Below, in pieces: positions 9,442-17,656 of a stretch of DNA of 64,000 bases. The translations under genes and the position numbers were made by a program. This DNA is from Nocardia fusca NBRC 14340. GTDB lineage: Bacteria > Actinomycetota > Actinomycetes > Mycobacteriales > Mycobacteriaceae. The DNA lies in NCBI RefSeq assembly GCF_001618425.1, contig NZ_BDCU01000038.1:115821-179820 (forward strand), written 5' to 3'. Below the pieces are notes generated by a model. It saw only the letters and a program-made list of their open reading frames with translations, did no database searches and had not been told where the DNA came from. How positions within the stretch are numbered: the first letter of the stretch is position 1; every line of letters starts with the position of its first letter.

Positions 9442-10590
9442 ATGCGCTCGACCATCTACGGCCCCGATCACGAATCGCTGCGGATCATGGTGTCCGACTT
9501 CCTGGAGAGCCGGGCGAAGCCTCAGGTCGAGAAGTGGGAGAAGCAGCGTCGGATCGACCCCGAGTTCTACCGTGAGGCCGGCCGGCTCGGACTGCTCGGC
9601 CTCCAGGTGCCCGAAAAGTTCGGCGGGGGCGGACAGACCAGCTTCACCTACAACATGGTCGTCGCGCAGGAGATGATCGCCGCCCATCTTCAGATGTCCC
9701 CCATGCGGGTGCACACCGACGTCGTACTCCCCTATTTCCTCAGCTGTTCGGACACCCAGCAGGCCGAACGGTGGCTGCCCGCCATCGCGTCCGGTGAGAA
9801 GATGACGGCGATCGCGATGTCCGAGCCCGGCACCGGTTCCGACCTCAGCGGCATCTCGACCTCGGCCGTCCTCGACGGCGACCACTATGTTCTCAACGGC
9901 GCGAAGACATTCATCACGGGCGGGATCAATGCCGGCCTGATCATCGTCGTCGCACGGACCTCGCGGACGGAGGCCGACCGGCGCAGCGGGCTCACCCTGC
10001 TGGTCGTCGAGGCGGGAATGGACGGCTACTCCATCGGACGCAACCTCGAGAAGATCGGGATGAAGTACGCCGACACCGCCGAGCTGTTCTTCGACAACGT
10101 GCACGTCCCGGTGCAGAACCGCCTGGGCGAGGAGGGGGCCGCCTTCGGCTACCTCACCGCCAACCTGGCCCAGGAACGACTGAGCGTGGCCCTCGGATCC
10201 GTTGCCACGGCACAGGCCGCCATCACCGAGACCGTGCGCTACGTGCGGGAACGTCAGGTCTTCGGCAAGGCGCTCTCGTCCTTCCAGAACACGAAGTTCC
10301 AGATTGCCACCGCATCCGCAGAGGTGACGGCAGCAGAGTCGATGCTGGAACGGGCCGTGATCGAACTCGACGCCGGCAAGCTGTCCGGGGACGACGCCGC
10401 GAGAGTCAAGCTGTTCTGCAGCGAAATGCAGGGCCGAATCGTCGATTCGTGCCTCCAGCTCTTCGGAGGCTACGGCTATATGACGGAGTACCCGATCGCC
10501 CGCATGTACGCCGACTCCCGGATCAGCCGTATCTACGGAGGGTCCAGCGAGATCATGAAGACCATCATCGCCAAGTCGCTCGGGCTCTAG
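9442..10590 (+). CDS. acyl-CoA dehydrogenase
   Basis: 382 residues, full-length member of the family. Motifs: MSEPGTGSDLSGIST near residue 128, FITGGINAGLIIVVART near 154, KIGMKYADTAELFFDNV near 205 and C-terminal QLFGGYGYMTEYPI. The C-terminal loop reads RIYGGSSEIMK, with Gly where short/medium-chain enzymes carry the catalytic Glu; the AQERL helix may supply the base as in isovaleryl/long-chain types. ATG 9442 is chosen for the GGAGGG just upstream. Divergent from the BVMO gene. Confidence 0.92.
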   Translation: MRSTIYGPDHESLRIMVSDFLESRAKPQVEKWEKQRRIDPEFYREAGRLGLLGLQVPEKFGGGGQTSFTYNMVVAQEMIAAHLQMSPMRVHTDVVLPYFLSCSDTQQAERWLPAIASGEKMTAIAMSEPGTGSDLSGISTSAVLDGDHYVLNGAKTFITGGINAGLIIVVARTSRTEADRRSGLTLLVVEAGMDGYSIGRNLEKIGMKYADTAELFFDNVHVPVQNRLGEEGAAFGYLTANLAQERLSVALGSVATAQAAITETVRYVRERQVFGKALSSFQNTKFQIATASAEVTAAESMLERAVIELDAGKLSGDDAARVKLFCSEMQGRIVDSCLQLFGGYGYMTEYPIARMYADSRISRIYGGSSEIMKTIIAKSLGL

Positions 10591-10786
10591 CCGGCGGCTC
10601 GCAGGGTTCGTCACGAGTCTCCAGCCGCGCGAGAGCATCCCGATCCGGCCGTCCTCGCCCATCCAGAACTCGGCCCGCTCGTTGGGCGCAAACTCGCGCT
10701 GGCAGCCGCCGCGAGCGCTGAGCGATGAGCTCATTCCTATTCCCATATTCAGCAACCTCATTCACCGACGCATAAATTCCGGAAGA

Positions 10787-10801
10787 TGTATCCTGGATCC
10801 G
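10787..10801. promoter_or_regulatory. cluster operator copy 5 (TGTATCCTGGATCCG)
   Basis: Cluster palindrome in the 289-bp gap after the acyl-CoA dehydrogenase, 78 bp upstream of the SnoaL-like gene. The left half-site is perfect; the right flank is degenerate. Confidence 0.7.
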
Positions 10802-10879
10802 GTACTCCCGCACAAGGTTGGTACCGCAAAGAACACCAAGTCGTACGCCCCCTACTCGGCCCCAGGAGGTCATGGCACC

Positions 10880-11449
10880 ATGACGCAGAATACAAACGAC
10901 CTGCTCACCGAGTTGTTGGACCGCGAGAAAATACGAGACTGCATGATGCGCTATGCGCAGTCCATCGATCGACTCGATTCAGGCTTACTCGAAACTGTCT
11001 ACTGGCCCGACGCTCATGACTGGCATGGCGATTTCGAAGGGAACGCCTACGACGTATTCGAGAAGATCATCCCGTACCTGCGGGAGCACACTATTCGCAC
11101 ACAGCACTTCCTCGGCGGTAGTTTGATTCGGTTCGTCGACAGCAATCACGCCGATGTGGAAACCTATTCGCAAAATTTTCACACTGTACGCAATGGCAAC
11201 GGCTCTCCCTATGACCTGATCCAGGGTGGTCGGTATCTCGATAAACTGGAGAAACGCGGTCAGGAATGGCGAATCATCGACCGGATCGTGATGATCGACT
11301 GGGTGACGCAGAGTGCGGAGTCCTACAACTACGACAACGGCGTGCTCGGGTCGGCCAAAGCGCCGATCAGCGCCCGTCGCCCGGACGATTTGATGTATAG
11401 CTTCCTGGGTGACATCGCCGCGACTTCGCAGTCCGGTGGCGCGGCGTAA
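10880..11449 (+). CDS. SnoaL-like / NTF2-fold protein
   Basis: 189 residues. It begins with the DREKIRDCMMRYAQSIDRLD helix typical of SnoaL-like (NTF2-fold) proteins, followed by YWPDAHDWHGDFEG and a C-terminal sheet ending LEKRGQEWRIIDRIVMIDW. The family includes small isomerases, hydrolases and hydroxylating-dioxygenase-like subunits, so the reaction cannot be fixed. ATG 10880 has AGGAGGT nine bases upstream. It has its own cluster palindrome and lies tail to tail with ribBA. Confidence 0.82.
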   Translation: MTQNTNDLLTELLDREKIRDCMMRYAQSIDRLDSGLLETVYWPDAHDWHGDFEGNAYDVFEKIIPYLREHTIRTQHFLGGSLIRFVDSNHADVETYSQNFHTVRNGNGSPYDLIQGGRYLDKLEKRGQEWRIIDRIVMIDWVTQSAESYNYDNGVLGSAKAPISARRPDDLMYSFLGDIAATSQSGGAA

Positions 11450-11529
11450 CCCGAATCAGCCCGACGGGGGGTCGCTGCCGCTTGTAGACATGTTGTCCGC
11501 GAATATTGCGCGATAACGCGCACCCCGTG

Positions 11530-12816
11530 TCACGAGGAGGCCGGCCGCAGTCCGGGGCCCCGGACTGTGGCCGCTGCCACATCAGGGCGGGCGGTCTCGG
11601 CAGCGGTCGGCAGCAGATGACCCATATGAACCCGCTTGGCTTCGAGGTACCGCACATTCGCCGATGTGACACCCGCATGCAGTGCGAGACGTTCGACGAC
11701 CGAGATCCCGAACTCCTCGAGGCCGGCGATCTTGGCCGGGTTGTTGGTAAGCAGCCGTACCGCGTCGACACCCAGATCATGCAGGATCGCCGCCGCGGCA
11801 CCGTATTCCCGGCCGTCCGCCGGTTCGTCCAGTTCCAGGTTCGCCTGCACGGTATCGAAACCGACGTCCTGGAGCCGGTAGGCGGCCAGCTTCTTCAACA
11901 ACCCGATACCGCGCCCCTCGTGCCCACGCAGGTACACCACAGCGCCGCCGGCCCGCGCGATCTGCCGGAGGGCGGCGTCGAGTTGCGGGCCGCACTCGCA
12001 GCGCAACGAGGCGAAGGATTCGCCGGTGAGGCATTCCGAGTGCACTCGAACCAGGGCGGGGCGGCCGAGTTCGCCAGGCGAGACCAGCGCGATATGTTCG
12101 GCCCCGGTGTGCTGATCCGCATACCCAATGGCCCGGAACGTCCCGAACCTGGTCGGCATCGCCGACTCGTCGACACGAATCACGCGTTGCGGCATTGCGG
12201 CCGGAGCCCTCGTCGGATGCGTCGTGCGATAGGCGATCAGTTCGGCGACCGTCAGCACCGGGAGGTCGTACTGTGCCCCCAGCGCTTCGATACCCGGCAT
12301 CCTGAGCATCGAGCCGTCATCGGCGACCAGTTCGGCGATGACCCCGACCGGCGGAAGCCCCGCCAGTGTGCAGAGATCGACAGCGGCCTCGGTGTGGCCG
12401 GGCCGTTCCAGTACACCGCCCGGCCGCGCGCGTAGCGGCAGCACATGTCCCGGCCGGATCAGGTCGTGCGCTGTCGTCGCGGGCGCGGCCAGTGTTCGCA
12501 GCGTGGTCGCCCGGTCGGCAGCACTGATGCCGGTGCTGATGCCGTGCGCCGCATCCACGGTGACGGTATAGGCGGTCTGCTTTGGATCTTGATTGTCGGC
12601 GACCATCGCCCGCAACTCGAGCGCGTCCGCGCGCGCCCCCGTCAACGGCGCGCACAGCAGACCGGACGTGTGCCGGACCGTCCACCCGATCCATTCCGCG
12701 GTCACATCGTGGGCGGGGATAATGACATCGCCCTCGTTCTCCCGATCCGCGTCGTCGGTTACCAGTACCGGCCGGCCCGCCCGCATGGCCGCTATCGCGG
12801 CGGCAATCCGGCTCAC
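11530..12816 (-). CDS. ribBA: bifunctional riboflavin biosynthesis protein RibBA (DHBP synthase / GTP cyclohydrolase II)
   Basis: 428 residues from GTG 12816. The first half is 3,4-dihydroxy-2-butanone-4-phosphate synthase (DDADRENEGDVI near residue 23). The second half is GTP cyclohydrolase II, with zinc Cys residues in HSECLTGESFASLRCECG, the RGHEGRGIGLLKK loop and NNPAKIAGLEEFGI. A clustered RibBA beside a flavin monooxygenase and flavin reductase suggests a pathway-dedicated flavin supply. The GTG has a poor ribosome site but overlaps (GTGA) the stop of a 25-codon upstream ORF, so coupled translation is likely. The last gene of the flavin module. Confidence 0.93.
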   Translation of the reverse strand: MSRIAAAIAAMRAGRPVLVTDDADRENEGDVIIPAHDVTAEWIGWTVRHTSGLLCAPLTGARADALELRAMVADNQDPKQTAYTVTVDAAHGISTGISAADRATTLRTLAAPATTAHDLIRPGHVLPLRARPGGVLERPGHTEAAVDLCTLAGLPPVGVIAELVADDGSMLRMPGIEALGAQYDLPVLTVAELIAYRTTHPTRAPAAMPQRVIRVDESAMPTRFGTFRAIGYADQHTGAEHIALVSPGELGRPALVRVHSECLTGESFASLRCECGPQLDAALRQIARAGGAVVYLRGHEGRGIGLLKKLAAYRLQDVGFDTVQANLELDEPADGREYGAAAAILHDLGVDAVRLLTNNPAKIAGLEEFGISVVERLALHAGVTSANVRYLEAKRVHMGHLLPTAAETARPDVAAATVRGPGLRPASS

Positions 12817-12890
12817 GACACCACCGCCGTGCCGACGCGCCCGAAAGCAGGGCGAGGCGCGGTGCCGTCGAGAAATTCCGTAGACATCAT
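12813..12890 (-). CDS. 25-codon upstream ORF coupled to ribBA
   Basis: ATG 12890 (or 12887) has GGAGG immediately upstream and encodes 25 residues (M-M-S-T-E-F-L-D...), ending at TGA 12813-12815 that overlaps the ribBA GTG. It begins 12 bp after the preceding gene. No similarity is recognised. It may be a leader that loads ribosomes onto ribBA, or a remnant of a longer N-terminus in a shifted frame. A frameshift sequencing error is also possible. Confidence 0.45.
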   Translation of the reverse strand: MMSTEFLDGTAPRPAFGRVGTAVVS

Positions 12891-12902
12891 GCCTCCATGC
12901 GC

Positions 12903-13826
12903 TCAGGTGAGACCATCTCCGAACGCGCGAGCGTAACGTTCGTCCGTCTGGATGAAGTCGTCCAACTTGAGTGCCTGCATTATCGCCACAGTATCCTGAT
13001 ACTTGCCGGGATTCCGGTCGAAGTAGCCGGAATCGGAACCGGTGGATTGCAGCTCGTAGAATAAATCGGACAACGCATTGGCGACTGCGGCGAGAGGCGG
13101 ACCGACGCACATGGTGAATGCGAAGCCGGCTTTCTCCATATCTGCGATGGTGTATCCCTTGGGTGGCTCGACGCCGAGGCTCATGACCTTGCCCTCGATA
13201 CCTTCGTTGAGGCGAACGAGAACCTCCATCTGTTCGTCCGGCGCGAGGCTGAAGTACGAGGTCCCATCAACATTCAGGAAGGTCGGCATCGCCATATCCG
13301 CGCCCGCGGCGAGATAGAGGTTGCACCGCTCGATTACCGCATCGATGGACTCGATATCGGCATCCGACCGGGCGATGATGACGAAATCCTCGTTACCGCG
13401 CGCATCGACAGCAGTCCTGATTCGGGCTGCCCCTTCTCCAGAAGAGACAACAACCCGTCCATCGAGCGTGGGGCAACGCTTGGGGAAGACCTGATCCTCG
13501 ATATGAACTCCCGCAACTCCGGAAGCTTCCATTGTTCGAATGGTCCTGGCGATGTTGTTGGCGCCGCCGAAGCCAGTGTCGATGTCCGCCACTATCGGCG
13601 CTGATACAGCCTGCGCAATGCGACCGGCATGATTCGCCAACTCGCCCAGGGAAGTCAAACCCATATCCGGGGCACCGATCTGGGTTGCTTCGACGCCGAA
13701 TCCCGTGAGGTGGATCGATTGAAAACCGGCAAGTTCCGCAAGTCGAGCGGATAACGCATCGAAACAACTTGCGGCGCGGACGGGACCGGCTTCGAGGAGC
13801 GCCCGTAGTTTTCCACTACTTGTCAT
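12903..13826 (-). CDS. isocitrate lyase / PEP mutase family enzyme
   Basis: 307 residues of the ICL/PEPM TIM-barrel superfamily: ASCFDALSARLAELAGF near residue 19, Mg-binding VADIDTGFGG near 79, HIEDQVFPKRCP near 108 and IIARSDAD near 150. These enzymes cleave or rearrange C-C or C-P bonds in 2-hydroxy- or 2-oxo-dicarboxylates. The active-site loop reads KRCPTLDG rather than the KRCGH of (methyl)isocitrate lyase, so an oxaloacetate hydrolase, dimethylmalate lyase or novel lyase is possible. ATG 13826 follows GAGGGAG. In an operon with the FMN monooxygenase. Confidence 0.85.
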   Translation of the reverse strand: MTSSGKLRALLEAGPVRAASCFDALSARLAELAGFQSIHLTGFGVEATQIGAPDMGLTSLGELANHAGRIAQAVSAPIVADIDTGFGGANNIARTIRTMEASGVAGVHIEDQVFPKRCPTLDGRVVVSSGEGAARIRTAVDARGNEDFVIIARSDADIESIDAVIERCNLYLAAGADMAMPTFLNVDGTSYFSLAPDEQMEVLVRLNEGIEGKVMSLGVEPPKGYTIADMEKAGFAFTMCVGPPLAAVANALSDLFYELQSTGSDSGYFDRNPGKYQDTVAIMQALKLDDFIQTDERYARAFGDGLT

Positions 13827-13889
13827 CTCATTTCTCCCTCTTATGTGGCGGTTCCGGAAGAAACCGGTACGTGCTGTGCCCGGCGTCGG

Positions 13890-14435
13890 TCACAGAGCGA
13901 GCTTCCGAAACCGGCTTCCGTGGAATATCAGCGGATGGTTCTTCACGGCCTGCCCGGCGCAGTCGAGTGAATTCACCCGCAGGACTACGATCATGTGGTC
14001 GCCGGCGGCGACTTCATTGTCGACCGTGGCATCCAGGTAGAGCTCACATCCGTCGATGAAGAGAGCTCCGTTCGTGTGTGCCGTAGTGGTCACGTCGACG
14101 AAGCGATCACCGTGTTTGGAGGCCAACGTGCGCGCCGCGTTGTCGTGCGCGGTGGTGAGAACGCTGATCCCCAGGTGTGGTAGGACGCCCAGCGCGCGCC
14201 ATGTCCGGGATTCGTTCTGTACACAGAATGAGACAAGCGGCGGGTCCAATGAGACGGGAACGAATGTACTGGCCGCCATCACCAACCGCTCGAGGCCGGT
14301 GTCCGCGCCGATCGCCACCACTGCGAAAGGAATATGCGAGAACGCAGTCCGCAGCGATGACGGATTCAGACCATTCACCGATGTCGAGTCGGATGTCGTC
14401 GATACTGTCTCGGTCACTTCGGTTTCATGCGTCAT
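13890..14435 (-). CDS. flavin reductase family protein (FMN-binding split barrel)
   Basis: 181 residues. The FMN-binding split-barrel pattern is clear: LRTAFSHIPFAVVAI near residue 28, MAASTFVPVSLDPPLVSFCVQ near 53, and C-terminal HMIVVLRVNSLD...PLIFHGSRFRKL. Such proteins reduce FMN with NAD(P)H and hand it to a partner monooxygenase; here the partner is almost certainly the NtaA/DszA-type enzyme two genes upstream. The N-terminal 25 residues are Thr/Ser-rich and may be disordered. Confidence 0.9.
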   Translation of the reverse strand: MTHETEVTETVSTTSDSTSVNGLNPSSLRTAFSHIPFAVVAIGADTGLERLVMAASTFVPVSLDPPLVSFCVQNESRTWRALGVLPHLGISVLTTAHDNAARTLASKHGDRFVDVTTTAHTNGALFIDGCELYLDATVDNEVAAGDHMIVVLRVNSLDCAGQAVKNHPLIFHGSRFRKLAL

Positions 14436-14530
14436 ATGAGAGTCGATTCAGGAATAGATGGGTATCCAGTTGTGACGGCAGTGCCGGGACTTGGCCGTAC
14501 AGAGGCGCCGGCGGTCGAGTCCCGGGGTAG

Positions 14531-15094
14531 TCACCTGAGCGAGTTCGTCCACTCCGCTGTGGTGACAACGGTGGCGTCGAGCGGCGCGTTCGAGCTGAAG
14601 TGCTTCAGTAGTGTGTCGTGGGTGTCACGGTCGGAATCGGCGCAGGCATCACTGAGGACAGTGGTCGCGAAGTCATGATCGAAGGCGTGGACCAGAGTGG
14701 CCAGGACAACGCCGCCGGTCGATATCCCAGCGAGAGTCAAGTGCCGGATTCCATGGGAGCGAAGGATCTCCGAGAGATCTGTTCCGACGAACGCATTGAG
14801 CCGAGTCGTCTCGACAATGATGTCGTCGGCCCCCGGCGCGATCTGGGCGTCGAAGGAGTTGGAGATACCCCGCAACAGCAGCTGACCTGGTTCCAACATT
14901 TGTCGCCGTGGATTGCCGAGGGCCATCTCGGGATACCCGGACCGAAAGCCGACGGCGACGAATATCGTCAATACGTCACTCGCGCGAGCCGCCTCGATAG
15001 CGGCTCCAATATTGTCGAGCCAATCGCGATCGGGAGCGAGGTCCGTCAAAGGAGGTTGCGCGTGCATGACGAGAAGGGCTTGTGACGGGTTCAT
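14531..15094 (-). CDS. isochorismatase-fold protein lacking the catalytic residues
   Basis: 187 residues of the cysteine hydrolase/isochorismatase fold from ATG 15094 (GAGG upstream). By eye, the usual Asp in ALLVIDMQ is replaced (ALLVMHAQ), the usual Lys in the VTKxRxSAF segment is replaced (VETTRLNAF), and the Cys position in the GISTGGVVLAT turn is Gly. True isochorismatases also have Gly there but keep the Asp and Lys. The protein may therefore be a non-catalytic subunit or use other chemistry. The RutA/RutB/RutF arrangement of uracil catabolism is analogous: monooxygenase, isochorismatase-fold hydrolase, flavin reductase. Confidence 0.8.
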   Translation of the reverse strand: MNPSQALLVMHAQPPLTDLAPDRDWLDNIGAAIEAARASDVLTIFVAVGFRSGYPEMALGNPRRQMLEPGQLLLRGISNSFDAQIAPGADDIIVETTRLNAFVGTDLSEILRSHGIRHLTLAGISTGGVVLATLVHAFDHDFATTVLSDACADSDRDTHDTLLKHFSSNAPLDATVVTTAEWTNSLR

Positions 15095-15152
15095 GGAGGT
15101 ACCTCTGGTTATCCTGAGTGCGAGTGTCCTGAGTGCGATTTGCGGATGGGGT

Positions 15153-16481
15153 TCACAGGAAGGCCGCCGGCCCGAGCCCCAGATGGTCACGCAGTGTCGA
15201 TCCGGTGTATTCGGTGCGGAAGATACCGCGGCGCTGCAGCTCCGGAACAACCAGAGCGACGAAGTCCTCGAACCCTCCCGGAATCTGCGGTGGAACGATC
15301 ATCATCCCGTCCAGTTCGCCATTGGCGAGCATCTGCTCGATTTCATCGGCGATTTGCGCCCCTGTTCCCACCAGAAGTGGGCACAGCTGGGATGCGCCAA
15401 AACTTTTGGCCACGTCACGCAACGTGTTGTTCTTGGTCGACGACAGCTGCTGTACGACTTGGAACAAACCCTGGATACCGGGCACGTCGATATCGCCCAC
15501 CGGCTGGTCGAGGTCATGTTTCGAGAAGTCGTAGTCGAGCAGGAACGACATCATGACCAATCCCGCTTCGGGGTCGAGAAGCGAGTTGTGATGCTGCATG
15601 CGCTCGATCGCGATGGCTTCGGTTTCACCCACGATCGGCATGAAAGCGGGAAGAACCTGGACCTGCGAGGGGTCTCGATCGAAGTTCGATACACGCGTTT
15701 TCATGTCATCGTAGAACTGACGACGCCCCGCTGCGTCCGGGTTCACGGTGAAGATGACCTCCGACCATCGTGCCGCAAACGCACGTCCGCTCGGCGACGC
15801 TCCGGCCTGCAGAATCACGGGGCGGCCCTGGGGCGACCGCGGAACCGTCAGCGGTCCCTCGACTTTGAAATAGTCGCCGTCGTGATCGATGGGCGCGACC
15901 CCCTCAGGGTCCGCGAATATGGAACGTTCCCGGTCGTACCACAGTGCGCCGGGCTGCCAACTGGTCCACAATTTGTATGCGACGCTGATGAACTCGTCCG
16001 CCCGCCGGTAGCGTTCGTCGTGCTCCAAATGTTGTTCGAACCCGAAGTTGGCCGCCTCGGACTTGCCCACCGATGTGACCACGTTCCACCCGACTCGTCC
16101 GGCCGTCAAATGGTCGAGAGTGGCGAACAGCCGAGCTACATCGAAGGGGTGAAAATATGTTGTCGAGGAGGTCGCAACCAAACCCAGTTTGTCGGTGACA
16201 GCGGCAACCATGGGCAGCACGACTCGTGGATCCAGATCCACAGCACCGGAGATGCCATAGCGAAGTGCAGCCTCGATACTGCCCGCATAGCGAGACGGGA
16301 CACTCAGGCTGTCACCGAAGAACATGAGGTCGAACTTGCCCTGCTCGAGGACTCGACCGAGATGCTGGTAGTACTCCGGGCGTAGAAAATCTCTGGACGT
16401 TCGCGGATTCTTCCACGTCGCTTGGCTGTGCGACAGGTGAGATGCCTCGACGAAACCTGCGAGATGTAATTGCTTTTTCAC
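15153..16481 (-). CDS. FMNH2-dependent monooxygenase (NtaA/SnaA/DszA family)
   Basis: 442 residues from GTG 16481, which has GAGGAAGAA upstream. Motifs: LAGFVEASHLSHSQATWK, FDLMFFGDSLSVPSRYAG, TYFHPFDVARLFATLDHLT and GRVGWNVVTS, all characteristic of the nitrilotriacetate/dibenzothiophene-sulfone monooxygenase family. It uses FMNH2 supplied by the flavin reductase downstream to oxygenate a C-N, C-S or heterocyclic carbon. First gene of a five-gene minus-strand operon ending at ribBA. A longer frame from TTG 16604 is possible but lacks a ribosome site and would begin inside a palindrome. Confidence 0.9.
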   Translation of the reverse strand: MKKQLHLAGFVEASHLSHSQATWKNPRTSRDFLRPEYYQHLGRVLEQGKFDLMFFGDSLSVPSRYAGSIEAALRYGISGAVDLDPRVVLPMVAAVTDKLGLVATSSTTYFHPFDVARLFATLDHLTAGRVGWNVVTSVGKSEAANFGFEQHLEHDERYRRADEFISVAYKLWTSWQPGALWYDRERSIFADPEGVAPIDHDGDYFKVEGPLTVPRSPQGRPVILQAGASPSGRAFAARWSEVIFTVNPDAAGRRQFYDDMKTRVSNFDRDPSQVQVLPAFMPIVGETEAIAIERMQHHNSLLDPEAGLVMMSFLLDYDFSKHDLDQPVGDIDVPGIQGLFQVVQQLSSTKNNTLRDVAKSFGASQLCPLLVGTGAQIADEIEQMLANGELDGMMIVPPQIPGGFEDFVALVVPELQRRGIFRTEYTGSTLRDHLGLGPAAFL

Positions 16482-16560
16482 GGATGATTCTTCCTCGAGT
16501 ACGACGGGCGCGGAGTCATGACTCGGCTGCGATAGGCGCGCTACCCGTCTGCCACAAATG

Positions 16561-16609
16561 TGTGTGTCCTGCAACACACAACCATAGTTGACGCTGTGCG
16601 TCAACTATG
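16561..16609. promoter_or_regulatory. 27-bp perfect palindrome and adjacent hairpin between the flavin module and its TetR gene
   Basis: At 16583-16609, CATAGTTGACG and CGTCAACTATG form perfect 11-bp arms around CTGTG. Just beside it (16561-16580) TGTGTGT and ACACACA form 7-bp arms. The pair lies about 100 bp upstream of the FMN monooxygenase start and is the obvious candidate operator for the divergent TetR gene. The rest of this 456-bp gap (16482-16937) shows no gene. Confidence 0.65.
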
Positions 16610-16937
16610 AGTTTGTGCAGGTCGCCACCCGGGGTGGACTGGGGCCACGCGGTCGGCGAACCGGTTCACCGGATACCGCCGAAGTGTGTTCCGGAATCCA
16701 CCTGCGGAATCGATTTCCGGTACGGTTTCGCCGCGGTGGCGGTGAACCGCCATCCGGCGAATGATCGGAAACCGGGCTGTGCGCGGGTCGGCTCGACAGA
16801 GCAGAGACCCGACCGCCGGCCGGCTGCGCCCGCCGCCGCCGGAATTCCGGACCCGCGGTTTTACCCGGACAGAAGATCGGCGCAACTGTCGATCGACCCG
16901 GTGTGTTGCTACGGTAGTTTCGGTCGGGGAGGTGACG

Positions 16938-17501
16938 ATGACGCAAGGCGAAATCGCGAGAGCCAACAGGGAGCGCGTACAACGAGCAGCACGCGAGGCT
17001 TTTCAGCGCCTCGGTGCTGCAACGACTATGGATGACGTAGCCAAGCTGGCCGGGGTGAGCAAGGGGACCGTATACAAGTCATATCCAACACGCGCCGCCT
17101 TACTCGAAGCGATGGTCGTATGGCACTACGATCGAACGGTTTCGCAGATCGAATGCGCTCAGCAGTCCGGGTGTTCGGCCCGGGAGACGTTGCTTCGGGT
17201 AATGATCGATCCTGATTTGTCCGCAGCCGCAGCGAGTTTGGTTATGGTGTACTCGACCCCTCCCGGTGCGATAACAGATGCTCTCCATCGCGCACTGACG
17301 AAGTTGGATCAGCTCATCGCCGCAGGCAAGGAAGAGGGCATTCTGGCGCCTGACGTCGACTCGGATCTGCTCGCGCGCCTCACAGTGGCTGTCTACAGGG
17401 CGTTACCGACCGACGCCCGCCGGGAGCCGATGCTTCGCCGGATGGTCGATGTGATCCTACGCGGACTCGGAACAACGAACGACGGCACAATCGGTGGTTG
17501 A
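16938..17501 (+). CDS. TetR/AcrR family transcriptional regulator
   Basis: 187 residues from ATG 16938, with GGGGAGG six bases upstream. N-terminal helix-turn-helix: RVQRAAREAFQRLGAATTMDDVAKLAGVSKGTVYKSYPTRAALLEAM (in segments, residues 12-60). The C-terminal domain (SAAAASLVMVYSTPPGAITDAL) would bind an effector. Divergent from the FMN-monooxygenase operon with palindromes between, so it probably represses that module. Its recognition arm (VSKGTVYKSYP) is standard. Confidence 0.9.
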   Translation: MTQGEIARANRERVQRAAREAFQRLGAATTMDDVAKLAGVSKGTVYKSYPTRAALLEAMVVWHYDRTVSQIECAQQSGCSARETLLRVMIDPDLSAAAASLVMVYSTPPGAITDALHRALTKLDQLIAAGKEEGILAPDVDSDLLARLTVAVYRALPTDARREPMLRRMVDVILRGLGTTNDGTIGG

Positions 17502-17656
17502 CCGGGTTCGAGGGCCGATTCGCCGCAGGGACTCGTTCGCACTGTGAGCGACCGCCGGTCGAGGTGGCGCCCGTCGGTGCGGACGATCTCCGGGATATGC
17601 ACGAGGTGATCACCCGGACGTCGAGACGGAACTGGGTCTTTGCCCGGGATGATCGA

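Noticed and set aside
16482..16937. Open minus-strand frame 16601-16982 over the divergent gap
   Set aside because: No ribosome site, Arg-rich, overlaps the palindrome and the TetR start, no recognisable family.
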